Assembly (NCBI RefSeq): GCF_005937885.2
Contig: NZ_CP042176.1
Location: forward strand, 2,723,501-2,787,500
Origin: Bradyrhizobium sp. KBS0727
Lineage (GTDB): Bacteria > Pseudomonadota > Alphaproteobacteria > Rhizobiales > Xanthobacteraceae
Direction: 5' to 3'
Length of the DNA: 64,000 nt
Part shown: piece by piece, positions 17,127-25,662 of the stretch
Position numbering within the stretch: position 1 is the first letter of the stretch
Layout: each line of letters starts with the position of its first letter
Made by a program: the position numbers and the translations under genes
Notes under the pieces: model-generated
Seen by the model: the letters and a program-made list of their open reading frames with translations, nothing else
Told to the model about the DNA's origin: nothing
Database searches by the model: none

Positions 17127-18034
17127 TCGCTCCATCTCACGTACAGCATCATTGCGCGGCAGTGGCCCTCGGTCCAAAGGTCAACCCCCTTCATGGGGCC
17201 GTGCAGCCAGCGGCTCTTCACGTCCTCGGTGGCCCTGGCCGTGACCATTTCGATCAGGTGCTTGATGCCGGCCTGTTCGTTATCGCGCTCTTCGGCCAAC
17301 AGTTCAGCGACATTGATTTCGCCGTGGATACGCTTGACCGTCTCATAGACGTCGAACGTATATTTCCTGGTGATCTCAACATCGTTCCGATGCGCGAGGT
17401 CCGCAGTATGCCCCGATATGAATACGTTGAAGTCGTATGCGAGGATACGGTCGAACGCGCCGAGATACGCAAACATATTTCCGGTGATGTCGAAATCCAG
17501 AAGGGGTACCCAGCCTGGCGCGATCATGTCGACGGCCATCAGCACCTTTTCGTTGGGAAGATAGATGACGAGGTCGCCCTCGGGGGAGTGGAATTCGTCA
17601 CGTTTGAGCGAAATGGTCCTCGATCCGATTTTGAGCGTCGTCTCATCCGTAAAGGTCCGGGTGGGAGGTAGCCTCCGTCCGTCATGTTTGTCGTTGACGA
17701 ATTTTCCGACGCGATCCTCCGCTATGATTTCCAATCCCGGGCGGGCAAGCATATGGGCGCCGCCGATATGGTCGGAGTGACCGTGCGAATAGATCAGCGT
17801 CCTGACCGGCTCGTCCGTTACGTCACTGACCGCCGGTCCAATATATTGCACAAGTGGCTCCGGCGCATCGACAAGGACGACACCTTCTCCGGTAGTCATA
17901 AAGAGGCATTGATAGTTTCCATTCGTCAACATGAAGACGCCTGGGGCGGCCTCTCGAGTCAAGAAGCCACGCGAAAGATCGGTGACTCCCTCGGACTTCA
18001 CGCTGATGCAGTGTTTGCAAACGTCGATTCTCAT
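17123..18034 (-). CDS. MBL fold metallo-hydrolase
   Basis: This is a 303-aa metallo-beta-lactamase-fold hydrolase. The metal motif is H84-x-H86-x-D88-H89 (IYSHGHSDHIGG), with later metal ligands in FISGHTADLAH. No signal peptide is present, and three Cys-type residues at the N-terminus (VCKHC) are of unknown role. It is convergent with the LysR gene and divergent from the cysteine hydrolase at 18381. The family includes lactonases and thioesterases; a lactone formed in the local pathway is a reasonable but unproven substrate. Confidence 0.85.
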   Translation of the reverse strand: MRIDVCKHCISVKSEGVTDLSRGFLTREAAPGVFMLTNGNYQCLFMTTGEGVVLVDAPEPLVQYIGPAVSDVTDEPVRTLIYSHGHSDHIGGAHMLARPGLEIIAEDRVGKFVNDKHDGRRLPPTRTFTDETTLKIGSRTISLKRDEFHSPEGDLVIYLPNEKVLMAVDMIAPGWVPLLDFDITGNMFAYLGAFDRILAYDFNVFISGHTADLAHRNDVEITRKYTFDVYETVKRIHGEINVAELLAEERDNEQAGIKHLIEMVTARATEDVKSRWLHGPMKGVDLWTEGHCRAMMLYVRWSD

Positions 18035-18380
18035 GACGGCTCTCCGGCAGGTATTCGGGTGAACGCGACGGAATCCAAGCCGTGGCCGACTTTTGCATCG
18101 TCTGCGCGAGAATGAGTAATAGTGGCCGCGATCGCACAGTCGCAGAAGTCAGAAAATTTTGGCAACTGGTTTCTATGAAGTTGTCAAGTGACGCCGGCTC
18201 TCGATCCTGACCATCATTGGCGTGAACGTCGTCGCGACGCACCGGTCGAACTTGCCAATTCCTTGGAATAGGCTTTCCAGAAAAATCGGACTTCTGCATC
18301 GGTGCATTCGTCACCATAGTGGGCGCGGCTAACAGCGGAACACCGCGAGCGCCCAAACACCAGAAACTCAAGGAAGTCTG
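18035..18380. promoter_or_regulatory. Divergent intergenic control region
   Basis: These 346 bp between two divergent genes contain an imperfect inverted repeat, TTGGCAAC (18159-18166) and GTTGTCAA (18180-18187), separated by 13 bp. This is a possible binding site. No coding sequence was recognised. An AAGGAAG-like motif near 18371-18376 precedes the ATG at 18381. Confidence 0.4.
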
Positions 18381-19043
18381 ATGAATACTTCTCCCTTCAA
18401 GAAAACGGGTCTTGATGCGATGCTGACGCCCGATAATTGCGCTTTGATATTGATCGATCATCAGCCCTTCCAGGCGGCGGCGGTAAAGAACATCGATGTT
18501 GCTCTGATGATCAACAATGCGGTCGCTCTCTCGAAGACAGCAAAGGTGTTTGGAGTCCCGACGCTGCTTACGACCGTCATCAAGGATCGCGGGGGAAATA
18601 TCTTTAAGCAAATTCAGGACGTATTTCCGGAGCAGGTGCCGATCGACAGGACCTTCATCAATACGTGGGAGGACGAGCGCTGCGTCAAGTGGATGAAGAA
18701 TACCGGTCGCAAGAAGATCGTGTTTGCCGCTCTGTGGACCGAAGTGTGTCTTGCATTCCCGGTCATTCACTCGCTCGACGAGGGGTATGACGTCTATTTC
18801 GTGACCGACGCCTCGGGCGGAACGAGCGTTGAGTCTCATGAAATGGGTATCCAGCGAATGATCCAGGCGGGAGCCGTTCCCCTGACCACCGTGGTTTTCC
18901 TGTCGGAGCTGCAGCGGGACTGGGCTCGCATGGAATCCGCCGGCAAGGTCGGGGAAATTCTGCTCGATCACGGCGGCGCCAGCGGGACCAGTCTGGCCTG
19001 GGAGCTGCAATTGCTCGCCGGCCGCGAGGGCGTCGGAGCCTGA
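18381..19043 (+). CDS. YcaC-like isochorismatase-fold hydrolase
   Basis: This is a 220-aa cysteine-hydrolase-superfamily protein. The catalytic Asp is in ALILIDHQPFQ (about residue 31), and the nucleophilic Cys is in ALWTEVCLAFP (about 127). The C-terminal part is close to YcaC-type proteins. The superfamily includes amidohydrolases such as ureidoacrylate and maleamate hydrolases. It stands alone between two non-coding gaps. A role in amide hydrolysis within N-heterocycle breakdown would fit, but the YcaC branch lacks a settled reaction. Confidence 0.82.
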   Translation: MNTSPFKKTGLDAMLTPDNCALILIDHQPFQAAAVKNIDVALMINNAVALSKTAKVFGVPTLLTTVIKDRGGNIFKQIQDVFPEQVPIDRTFINTWEDERCVKWMKNTGRKKIVFAALWTEVCLAFPVIHSLDEGYDVYFVTDASGGTSVESHEMGIQRMIQAGAVPLTTVVFLSELQRDWARMESAGKVGEILLDHGGASGTSLAWELQLLAGREGVGA

Positions 19044-19181
19044 TATCGACCAAGTGGAGGTCGCGCGGAGGGGACAGTTGCACCCATCGGCGCGACTCCT
19101 GCGTGGTCGACCGCACCCTTGCCCATCGAGTTTCGGCGCGGAATTCGCGTCGGCTCGCGCCGAGTCCTCTCCTTCGGGCTA

Positions 19182-19196
19182 TTCGAATTAATCGAA
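19182..19196. promoter_or_regulatory. Inverted repeat TTCGA-N5-TCGAA upstream of wrbA
   Basis: This is a 15-bp perfect dyad (TTCGAATTAATCGAA) about 100 bp before the WrbA start. Further TCGA-containing blocks follow at about 19208-19220. It resembles a regulator site, possibly LysR type. No regulator can be assigned from sequence. Confidence 0.35.
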
Positions 19197-19298
19197 CGTG
19201 ACTGTCGATATTATTCGACTATTTAGCTGGTTCGGACGATAGCATGTTGCGTCGGTCGGCGCGGAAATGGACTGCGTCACAAAATTCAGGAGTTTCCG

Positions 19299-19898
19299 AT
19301 GCCTAAAGTTCTCGTTCTCTATTACTCGTCTTACGGGCACATCGAAAAAATGGCCGAAGCCGTTGCGGAAGGCGCGCGCAGCGCCGGGGCACAGGTCGAC
19401 ATCAAGCGCGTGCCGGAAACGGTTCCGGAAGCGATCGCCAGGAGCGCCCACTTCAATCTCGATCAGGCTGCCCCGGTCGCAACCGTCTCCGAACTGGAAA
19501 ATTACGATGCGATCGTCGTCGGGACTGGTACGCGGTTCGGGCGAATGTCGTCACAGATGGCCGCATTCCTCGATCAGGCCGGCGGTTTGTGGGCGAAGGG
19601 GGCGTTGCACGGCAAGGTCGGTGCTGCCTTCGCATCCAGTGCCACTCAGCATGGCGGCCAGGAAATGACGCTGTTCTCGATCATCACCAACCTGCTGCAT
19701 TTTGGCATGACGATCGTGGGGTTGCCATACAGCCACCAAGGGCAGATGAGCGTCGAGGAGATCGTCGGTGGTGCGCCCTACGGTGCCACCACGGTTGCCG
19801 GTGGCGATGGATCGCGCCAGCCGAGCGAGATCGACCTCGCAGGTGCACGCCATCAAGGCGAACTGGTCGCAAAGACGGCAGCCAAGCTTTTCGGTTGA
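19299..19898 (+). CDS. wrbA: NAD(P)H:quinone oxidoreductase, type IV
   Basis: This is a 199-aa flavodoxin-like protein of the WrbA family. The FMN phosphate loop is [14 protein letters not shown] (about residues 8-21). The family pattern continues with [19 protein letters not shown] and [13 protein letters not shown]. It reduces quinones by two electrons, limiting redox cycling during aromatic degradation. It heads a same-strand run with SDR, SnoaL-like, SDR and quinone oxidoreductase genes that probably form a second transcription unit of the catabolic region. Confidence 0.92.
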   Translation: MPKVLVLYYSSYGHIEKMAEAVAEGARSAGAQVDIKRVPETVPEAIARSAHFNLDQAAPVATVSELENYDAIVVGTGTRFGRMSSQMAAFLDQAGGLWAKGALHGKVGAAFASSATQHGGQEMTLFSIITNLLHFGMTIVGLPYSHQGQMSVEEIVGGAPYGATTVAGGDGSRQPSEIDLAGARHQGELVAKTAAKLFG

Positions 19899-19980
19899 TC
19901 AACAATGCGACGCGCGTGAAGCCCCGGCTTCACGCACACCGCCCACGTTTGTCGCCACGCGATCCGAAGAGGAGACCATC

Positions 19981-20754
19981 ATGTCGGATGATTTTAAGGG
20001 AAAAGTCGTGCTGGTCACGGGCGCCGGCTCGGGCATCGGGAGGGAGGCGGCCCGTATCTTTGCGAGCCGCGGCGCCTTCGTCTTCGGCGCGGACCTGAAC
20101 GAAACAGGTCTGGCCGAGACCGGGAAACTCATCTCCGAGTCCGGCGGCAGAATTGAGGTCATGCGCGTCAACGTCTCGGAGGAAAGTGAAGTCGCCGCTT
20201 TTCTTTCTCGGATCGACAAGACCGCAGGCCGTCTCGACGTCGCATTCAACAACGCCGGCATCACCGGTGGCACCCATCGTATTGAAGACTATCCGACCGA
20301 TGACTTCGATCGGGTTCTCAGGGTCAACCTGCGCAGCGTCTTTCTCGGCATGAAGTACGAGTTGCCGCTGATGAAGCGCAGCGGTGGCGGAGCCATCGTC
20401 AATACGGCATCGGTGGCCGCCTTGACGGGGCCGGGTGGCATGAGCGCTTACGCCGCCTCCAAGCACGGCGTGCACGGATTGACGCGCGTGGCTGCAATGG
20501 AAAACGCGGCCCATAACATTCGCGCTAACACGCTGGCTCCCGGCTTCACTGAAACGCCAATGGTGGTTGCGAATAGCGCGCAGAACCCCGCATTTGCCGC
20601 CAATGCAAAGACCGCCATCCCGGCCAAGCGTGGAGGCGACCCTCGCGAACTGGCGGCCGCGGCCGTATGGCTGGCTTCTGGCGAGGCGAGTTACGTCGTC
20701 GGCCACATGCTCGTCGTCGACGGCGGGATGACGATCGGCGGTTTCGAACTCTAG
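19981..20754 (+). CDS. SDR family oxidoreductase
   Basis: This is a 257-aa classical short-chain dehydrogenase. The cofactor motif is TGAGSGIG (about 14-21), then FNNAGITGG, the catalytic Ser region NTASVAALTG and Tyr-x3-Lys in YAASKHG (about 158-164). It ends VVDGGMTIGGF. The ATG at 19981 is chosen because GAGGAG lies 7-8 nt upstream. It follows wrbA by 82 bp on the same strand. Confidence 0.9.
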   Translation: MSDDFKGKVVLVTGAGSGIGREAARIFASRGAFVFGADLNETGLAETGKLISESGGRIEVMRVNVSEESEVAAFLSRIDKTAGRLDVAFNNAGITGGTHRIEDYPTDDFDRVLRVNLRSVFLGMKYELPLMKRSGGGAIVNTASVAALTGPGGMSAYAASKHGVHGLTRVAAMENAAHNIRANTLAPGFTETPMVVANSAQNPAFAANAKTAIPAKRGGDPRELAAAAVWLASGEASYVVGHMLVVDGGMTIGGFEL

Positions 20755-20806
20755 CGCAGAGCGTATCCGCAAGTGAACGATTCATCAGACTGACAGGAGA
20801 CCAATT

Positions 20807-21247
20807 ATGACCAACGCAATCAGCGAAGCGGCGAAGGCTGTGGTTCGCCGCAACACCGAAGAAGTGCAGGGTGGCGGAAATTTCGAAGTCTTCGAGGAGC
20901 TTTTTGCCGACGACTTCCTCGACCATACGCCGCAGCCAAATGGAACGCCCGACAAGGCGGGAGCTCGCGCGCTCTATCACGCTTTGAGAGCCGCATTTCC
21001 CGATTTTCACGCCATCATTCACTGGCAGACGGCCGATGGCGAGATCGTGACCACGTTCAAGACCTATCACGGCACGCACAAAGGCGAGTTTCTGGGCGTC
21101 GCGCCGACAGGCCGGAAGATCCATTTCGATACGGTCGACGCCATGCGGGTGCACAATGGCAAGATCACCGAGCATTGGGGAGTAGCAAATCTCTTCTCGC
21201 TGATGCAGCAGCTCGGCGCCATCGCGCCTGACAGGAAGAAATCTTAA
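20807..21247 (+). CDS. SnoaL-like ester cyclase-family protein
   Basis: This 146-aa protein has the SnoaL/NTF2 fold. Family features are FEELFADDFLDHTPQP near residue 25, LRAAFPDFHAIIHWQTADGEIV, the Thr-rich GTHKGEFLGVAPTGRKIHFD strand and HWGVANLFSLMQQLG at the end. Members act as ester cyclases or isomerases, and many are uncharacterised. An ACAGGAGA motif lies upstream. It is flanked by two SDR genes. Confidence 0.85.
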   Translation: MTNAISEAAKAVVRRNTEEVQGGGNFEVFEELFADDFLDHTPQPNGTPDKAGARALYHALRAAFPDFHAIIHWQTADGEIVTTFKTYHGTHKGEFLGVAPTGRKIHFDTVDAMRVHNGKITEHWGVANLFSLMQQLGAIAPDRKKS

Positions 21248-21313
21248 CGCATCGGCTGTCGTACGAACGAGAGTCTCCGGCGAATAGTCGAGAGGCCACA
21301 ACGGGAGCCTACA

Positions 21314-22084
21314 ATGAGCGATATTCTGAACGGCAAGGTCGTCGTCGTGACCGGCGCCTCAAGTGGAATTGGTCGCGCCATCGCGATCGGCGCGGCGCGA
21401 CATGGCGCGAAAGCCGTCATCGTTTCCGACGTAACCGAGACGCCGCGGGAAGGCGGTGGCCCCGCGGCCGCCGAAATCGGGAAACTCGGCGTCGCCGCGC
21501 GGTTTCACCGCACCGACGTGAGCAAACAGTCCGAAAACGATGCGCTGGTGGAAGCGGCGAGCGAGTTCGGTGGCGTCGACGTGTTCGTGGCCAATGCCGG
21601 TATCACGTTGCGTTCGGATGGCGCCGACGTTCCCGAGGCGGACTATCGCCGACTCATGTCGGTCAATCTCGACGGTGTCCTGTTCGGCGCGCAGGCCGCC
21701 GCCCGGCAAATGAAGAAGCTAGGAAAGGCCGGTAGCATCGTGCTGATGGCAAGTATGGGTGGAATCGCCGGCGCGGGGATCACCGTCGCATACTCGACCA
21801 GTAAGGGCGGTGTCGTGCTGATGGCGAAGGCGCTGGCCGACTCGCTCGGGCCCGATGGTATCCGCGTCAACTCCATAGCGCCTGGAACGATCGACACGCA
21901 CTTATTGCGAACCACGCCGGATATCGCCGAAGCCTCCGAAGGCTTTCGTAAGCGCACGCCGCTACGCCGCCTCGGCAAGCCTTCCGAAGTTGCCGACGCC
22001 GTCGCCTACCTCGGCTCCGATCTGTCCAGCTACGTCACGGGGATTGCGCTTCTCGTCGATGGCGGGCTGCTGTCGGTGATCTAG
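21314..22084 (+). CDS. SDR family oxidoreductase
   Basis: This is a 256-aa classical SDR. It shows TGASSGIGRAIA (about 14-25), VANAGITL, the catalytic LMASMGGIAG and YSTSKGG (Tyr about 158, Lys about 162), and the C-terminal VDGGLLSVI. It carries the adenine-ring Asp in VSDVTET, which hints at NAD preference. It lies 66 bp after the SnoaL-like gene and before the quinone oxidoreductase. It is distinct from the SDR at 19981. Confidence 0.9.
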   Translation: MSDILNGKVVVVTGASSGIGRAIAIGAARHGAKAVIVSDVTETPREGGGPAAAEIGKLGVAARFHRTDVSKQSENDALVEAASEFGGVDVFVANAGITLRSDGADVPEADYRRLMSVNLDGVLFGAQAAARQMKKLGKAGSIVLMASMGGIAGAGITVAYSTSKGGVVLMAKALADSLGPDGIRVNSIAPGTIDTHLLRTTPDIAEASEGFRKRTPLRRLGKPSEVADAVAYLGSDLSSYVTGIALLVDGGLLSVI

Positions 22085-22150
22085 CGCGGAGAGGATCTGT
22101 AAAATCTGAAGGTCGGCTGTGTGACGGCTAATCATGTCTGGAGTCTCGTC

Positions 22151-23119
22151 ATGACCACGATGCGCGCTGTTCGATTCTCGACATATGGGCTGCCCTCAGT
22201 CCTGAGCGTCGGGGACATTCCAAAACCGATCCTGCAGCCGGGCGAGGCGTTGGTTCAGGTTGCCGCTTCGGCGATCAATCCCAGCGATGTGAAGTTCGTC
22301 TCCGGCCTGTTCAACCCGACTCTTCCGCGCACGCCAGGTCGCGACTACGCGGGAATAGTCGTCACCGGATCGCCGCGTTGGGCAGGAAAGGCCGTATGGG
22401 GCAACGGTGCCGGTTTCGGCATCAGTCGGGACGGCTCTCACGCCCAATTCTTCGCCGTTCCGGAGGATTGGCTGTCGGAAAAGCCGGCGAACCTTTCGAT
22501 GGATCAGGCCGCAGCGGTGGGCGTGCCCTATATCGCCGCGTGGTCGGCACTTGTGGTAGCTGGCGAAATTCGAGCCGGCGAAACCGTCCTCGTGACTGGC
22601 GCGTCCGGCGCCGTCGGCCGCGCGGCGACGCAGATCGCGCACTGGAAGAAGGCGCGCGTTATCGGCGCCGACGTCAAGGAGAGTCAGGACTCTGGCGCGG
22701 ACGTCTTCATCAACACCAAGACCAATGACCTGCCCACCATGGTGGCGGCGCTGAACGAGAACAAGGGTGTGAGCCTCGTGCTGGACGCCGTGGGCGGGCC
22801 GGTCTTCGAGCCAGCCCTGAAGTCGATGGGGCTGGACGGCCGCCAAGTCGTAATCACGAGCGTCGGCTCCCGTCGCGTCGAGTTCGATCTGGCGGATTTC
22901 TACCATAACCGCCAACGGTTGATTGGTGTCGACACCGCCAAGCTCACGGGCCAGGAGATTGCGGCAATCCTGAACGAGCTTCGGCCGGGCTTCGAGACCG
23001 GCGCGTTGAAGCCGTCAGCGGTGAAAACCTGGCAACTCAACGATGCGGTGGGGGCCTACGAAGCAGTCGCTGCCGGCGATAGCTCCGCCAAACATATTCT
23101 GAAGCCGAACGGCGCCTAG
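22151..23119 (+). CDS. Quinone oxidoreductase / zinc-binding-type alcohol dehydrogenase (MDR superfamily)
   Basis: This is a 322-aa medium-chain dehydrogenase/reductase of the quinone oxidoreductase branch. The N-terminal GroES-like domain has ASAINPSDVKFVSGLF and GRDYAGIV. The Rossmann motif is TGASGAVGRAATQIA (about 144-158). No catalytic or structural zinc cysteines are visible, consistent with a zinc-free quinone reductase or enoyl reductase. The ATG at 22151 is chosen for GGAG 8 nt upstream. It is the last gene of the wrbA run and precedes the disrupted region. Confidence 0.85.
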   Translation: MTTMRAVRFSTYGLPSVLSVGDIPKPILQPGEALVQVAASAINPSDVKFVSGLFNPTLPRTPGRDYAGIVVTGSPRWAGKAVWGNGAGFGISRDGSHAQFFAVPEDWLSEKPANLSMDQAAAVGVPYIAAWSALVVAGEIRAGETVLVTGASGAVGRAATQIAHWKKARVIGADVKESQDSGADVFINTKTNDLPTMVAALNENKGVSLVLDAVGGPVFEPALKSMGLDGRQVVITSVGSRRVEFDLADFYHNRQRLIGVDTAKLTGQEIAAILNELRPGFETGALKPSAVKTWQLNDAVGAYEAVAAGDSSAKHILKPNGA

Positions 23120-23157
23120 CCGCCCGGCTCGTACAAGGATCCTCCGGAGATGTCTGA

Positions 23158-23409
23158 ATCGGAAATCATATAGTCGGGAGCAGAAACAACTGGAGAGAAA
23201 AGGGACTAATTCGCAAACAGTTCATCTGGAATGAGAGCGGGATGGCCGGCGGCGTCTATCAGTGGGAAACCATCGACGACGCCAAGCGGTTCTACCAAGG
23301 CCCTTGGCTTGCCGGCATTTTATCTCGCTACTCGATGTACCCCGACATCGAGTATTACTCGACCGTCGCTCTGACGGAAAATCCTGGAGGCGTCGTTACT
23401 GCGTTCTAG
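23158..23409 (+). pseudogene. 5'-truncated monooxygenase (YdhR-like) fragment
   Basis: The frame is open after a stop at 23155-23157. It encodes a C-terminal fragment with KGLIRKQFIWNESGMAGGVY, WETIDDAKRFY and WLAGILSRY followed by PDIEYYSTVAL, matching the end of YdhR-like mono-oxygenase family proteins. The family's N-terminal strand and catalytic half (about 30-40 residues) is missing, and no RBS or start is apparent. An ATG at 23242 would yield only 55 aa. I read it as a decayed remnant, since the flanks are also disrupted. Confidence 0.6.
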
Positions 23410-23580
23410 TCAATCGATATGCCGGGCGTAGTCGACACGAAGCGATGCAAAGAGGTGTTGAACGCGCTCGGGCGTTGGGCTGGTTTGTGACCTCCGGTGC
23501 GTATCAAGTCTTGGTACCTGAAGCAGCTGACTTTCGCCGAAAGCGTGGGTCTAATCCCGGTGAACAACCTGAGCGAGGCT

Positions 23581-24093
23581 ATGGTGCACATGGTTAATTC
23601 GATCAATATCAGCGCGTTCATCAATAGCAGAGGCATCGGGCGCTTTCAGAAGTGGGTGCTCACGATTTGCTTTTTGATCTCGCTGGTTGACGGATTGGAC
23701 GCACAAATTTCAAGTGTGACAGTACCCGCCATGGCACGAGATCTTGGTCTCGCACCGAACGAAATCGGGTTGATATTCTCTGCATCTCAGCTCGGAGCGC
23801 TTATTGGCGCCTTCGTTTTCGGCTTCTGCGCGGATCGATGGGGCCGGCGGCCAGTAATCATACTATGCGCAGCCATCTTCAGCCTCGGCACGCTCGCGAC
23901 GATGTGGTGTGGCTCGTTTGCTACGGTTCTGTGTGTTCGTTTGTGCACTGGCATAGGTATTGGCGGGGCTCTGCCAAGCTATGTTGCTCTGGCCACCGAA
24001 TATGCACCTCGGCGCAGACGCGGGGCCGTACGGGTCAGGATGTATTCTTTCCATTGGACCAAAAGAAAATCGAGTATCGCCTCAAGTTTCTGA
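23581..24093 (+). pseudogene. Truncated MFS transporter (AAHS aromatic acid symporter type), N-terminal part only
   Basis: The frame encodes the first five or so transmembrane segments of an AAHS-type transporter (PcaK/BenK-like). It shows FQKWVLTICFLISLVDGLDA, the DRWGRRP loop and GLGIGGALPSYVALATEYAP-like sequence. Homology stops after YAPRRRRGAV, about position 24035, where the DNA switches to a different frame and the Z1-domain fragment. The remaining seven helices are absent. A functional product is very unlikely. It may once have imported an aromatic acid for the preceding catabolic genes. Confidence 0.75.
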
Positions 24094-25211
24094 ATCAGTC
24101 AGGGAATGCCAAAGATGCGGAGCAGGCCCTCCTTCGATTCCTGGTGACTTCGGCGCACCTGAATTTGTCTGAAAACAAGACGGAGCAGAATTACTCCTTG
24201 CTGGTTCACACAAGTGGCAAGAAGCAAGATCATGAAACCGACCTTCAAACTATCGAAACGTTGGTAAATTCATTAAGTGATAGCAGTGACAAGGCCTTTG
24301 GCTATCTAGTAACTCAAGTACACAAGATTGCTGAAGGTCTGTATCCTCAAGCCGACGCCGATGAAATCACCAAGTATGTAGTTGAGAATATTTCTCGCGC
24401 GTCGACGGTCGTTCTGAACAGTGAACGCGATCGTGTGGCCGCCGGGGATTCCGCTACCGAGCCAACATCACCTTTCACCATTATCATCGGCGGTAACATC
24501 GTATCGAGAGGGGTAACTTTCCCAAACCTCTTGGCAATGTTCTTTACGCGAGATGTTGCCAATAAACTTCAACAAGATACTTACATTCAGCGCGCACGGA
24601 TGTTCGGCGCGCGGGGTGAGTATCTAAAGCACTTTGAGCTAACGATACCCCAGCAGCTGTATGCCAATTGGCACAAATGCTTTGTTTTCCATAAGCTGGC
24701 GCTTGATACTATCGCCAACAACATTGGATCGCCGGTTTGGGTAGGCGACAGCCGCGTGTCCGTTGCCTCAAAAGCGAGCATCAACAACGCCACGGTTGCT
24801 CTGGATAAGGGCGAAATGTCGTTTCAGATGTTCGGCTATACTGCCGACCTCGACAACCTGATACTCACGGGCCAAACGAATGTTGACACGCTTAGGAAGC
24901 TTATGGCGAAGCTTGGAAAACAAGCGCTGCCGGAATTCTTGATAGATTATATTGAGACCGTACAGCCAAATGGCGACGGCTCTCTGGCCATTCATAAGTG
25001 CTCGCCGATCCCGAAAGGCAAGAGCTACGATCAAGCGGCAATCTCACGTGACAAAGGCGTCATGGGTACGTCTCAGCGTGAGCCCGATAAATTTCCAAAG
25101 GCGGTGCACCACATAAAGATCTTCTTCAACGAGTCGAAAAAGGCCCGCTTGTTTTACAAGCGCGAGGGCAGCGTCCAGTTTATCCAAAACCAAAAACCTG
25201 CTCAGGACTAG
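24036..25211 (+). pseudogene. Z1 domain-containing protein, 5'-truncated
   Basis: The frame has about 390 residues matching the C-terminal part of Z1-domain proteins, which are usually much longer (roughly 800-950 aa). Recognisable parts are FTIIIGGNIVSRGVTFPNLL and TYIQRARMFGARGEYLKHFEL, followed by QLYANWHKCF. This is the helicase-like Z1 core. Z1 proteins occur with MORC-type ATPases, PD-(D/E)XK nucleases and methylases in restriction-like operons. The N-terminal half is missing, the fragment is fused to a broken transporter at about 24035, and its AT content and codon use differ from neighbours. No start or RBS is seen, so it is a transferred, decayed defence remnant. Confidence 0.75.
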
Positions 25212-25215
25212 ATAG

Positions 25216-25338
25216 ATGCCGCAGTATTGGGTCGAAATCTCGACTTTGGCTCACGGTCATGGCTACGCACTACGCCCCGCGTACCGCTTCCCCGGAATAA
25301 TCGCCTTCAACGCCTCATCCGCCGGCGTGATGCAATAG
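25216..25338 (+). pseudogene. Start of a lost downstream gene of the Z1 operon
   Basis: An ATG lies 4 nt after the Z1 stop and opens MPQYWVEISTLAHGHGYA, then runs into the duplicated segment of the neighbouring small gene and stops at 25336-25338. Only about 18 codons appear native. In related operons a PD-(D/E)XK nuclease gene often follows the Z1 gene, so this may be its first codons. That identity is inferred from context only. Confidence 0.4.
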
Positions 25339-25505
25339 GCGCGGCCGTCCGCCTGCTTTTCGATCCAGCCTTTCGCCTGCACACCCGCGATGACCTGCTT
25401 GCCGGCCGGATGCAGCCGTTCCGGCGGAAGGCCCCGGGTGAGGCTCATCCGTTGTAGCGCGGTGCGCTCGGTGGCGTGCGGAATGTGACTGGGCCGTGCT
25501 GGCAT
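25263..25505 (-). CDS. Small conserved hypothetical protein (left copy of a duplicated gene)
   Basis: From the ATG at 25505 the frame encodes MPARPSHIPHATERTALQ and a C-terminal domain with LHPAGKQVIAGVQAKGWIE and DGRAYCITPA, about 80 aa. It is about 88% identical to the copy at 28346 and looks like a small winged-helix-type protein. It lacks one residue (PA-DEAL instead of PAGDEAL). It also reads through the partner's stop codon into nine foreign codons, because the stop is replaced at the junction with the Z1 remnant. A longer upstream start (25565) is less likely. It may be a damaged copy. Confidence 0.55.
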   Translation of the reverse strand: MPARPSHIPHATERTALQRMSLTRGLPPERLHPAGKQVIAGVQAKGWIEKQADGRAYCITPADEALKAIIPGKRYAGRSA

Positions 25506-25570
25506 TTGTGTCCTCTTCGCTTTCAGCCCGGGCCGTGATGAAAGCCCATCGGGGCCATTCGCCAACAGGT
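25283..25570. repeat. Direct repeat, left copy (partner at 28349-28640)
   Basis: About 280 bp containing the small gene and its upstream region recur in the same orientation near 28349-28640, at roughly 85-90% identity by eye. The copies bracket about 2.8 kb with four genes. The left copy begins exactly at the stop-codon region of the small gene, at the edge of the foreign segment. Confidence 0.7.
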
Positions 25571-25597
25571 CGTCCGCCGTTGCGTCTCAACCAAGTT

Positions 25598-25662
25598 GGC
25601 GGATTACGCTTCCGCCTTCGCTCTCCGAGCTACGGCGGAGAAGTCGCTAATCCGCCCTACGG
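25598..25662. repeat. Dispersed GGCGGATTA...TAATCCGCC repeat
   Basis: This palindromic element begins GGCGGATTACGCTTCCGCC and ends CTAATCCGCCCTACGGG. Its right end overlaps the 3' end of the MFS gene, supplying its last codons and stop. Related copies are at 28961-28992 and 29071-29149. Such elements are common between genes of Bradyrhizobium-like genomes. Confidence 0.65.

Noticed and set aside
24036..25211. Treating the Z1 frame as an intact gene
   Set aside because: The N-terminal half is missing, the frame starts inside the transporter in another frame and there is no RBS.
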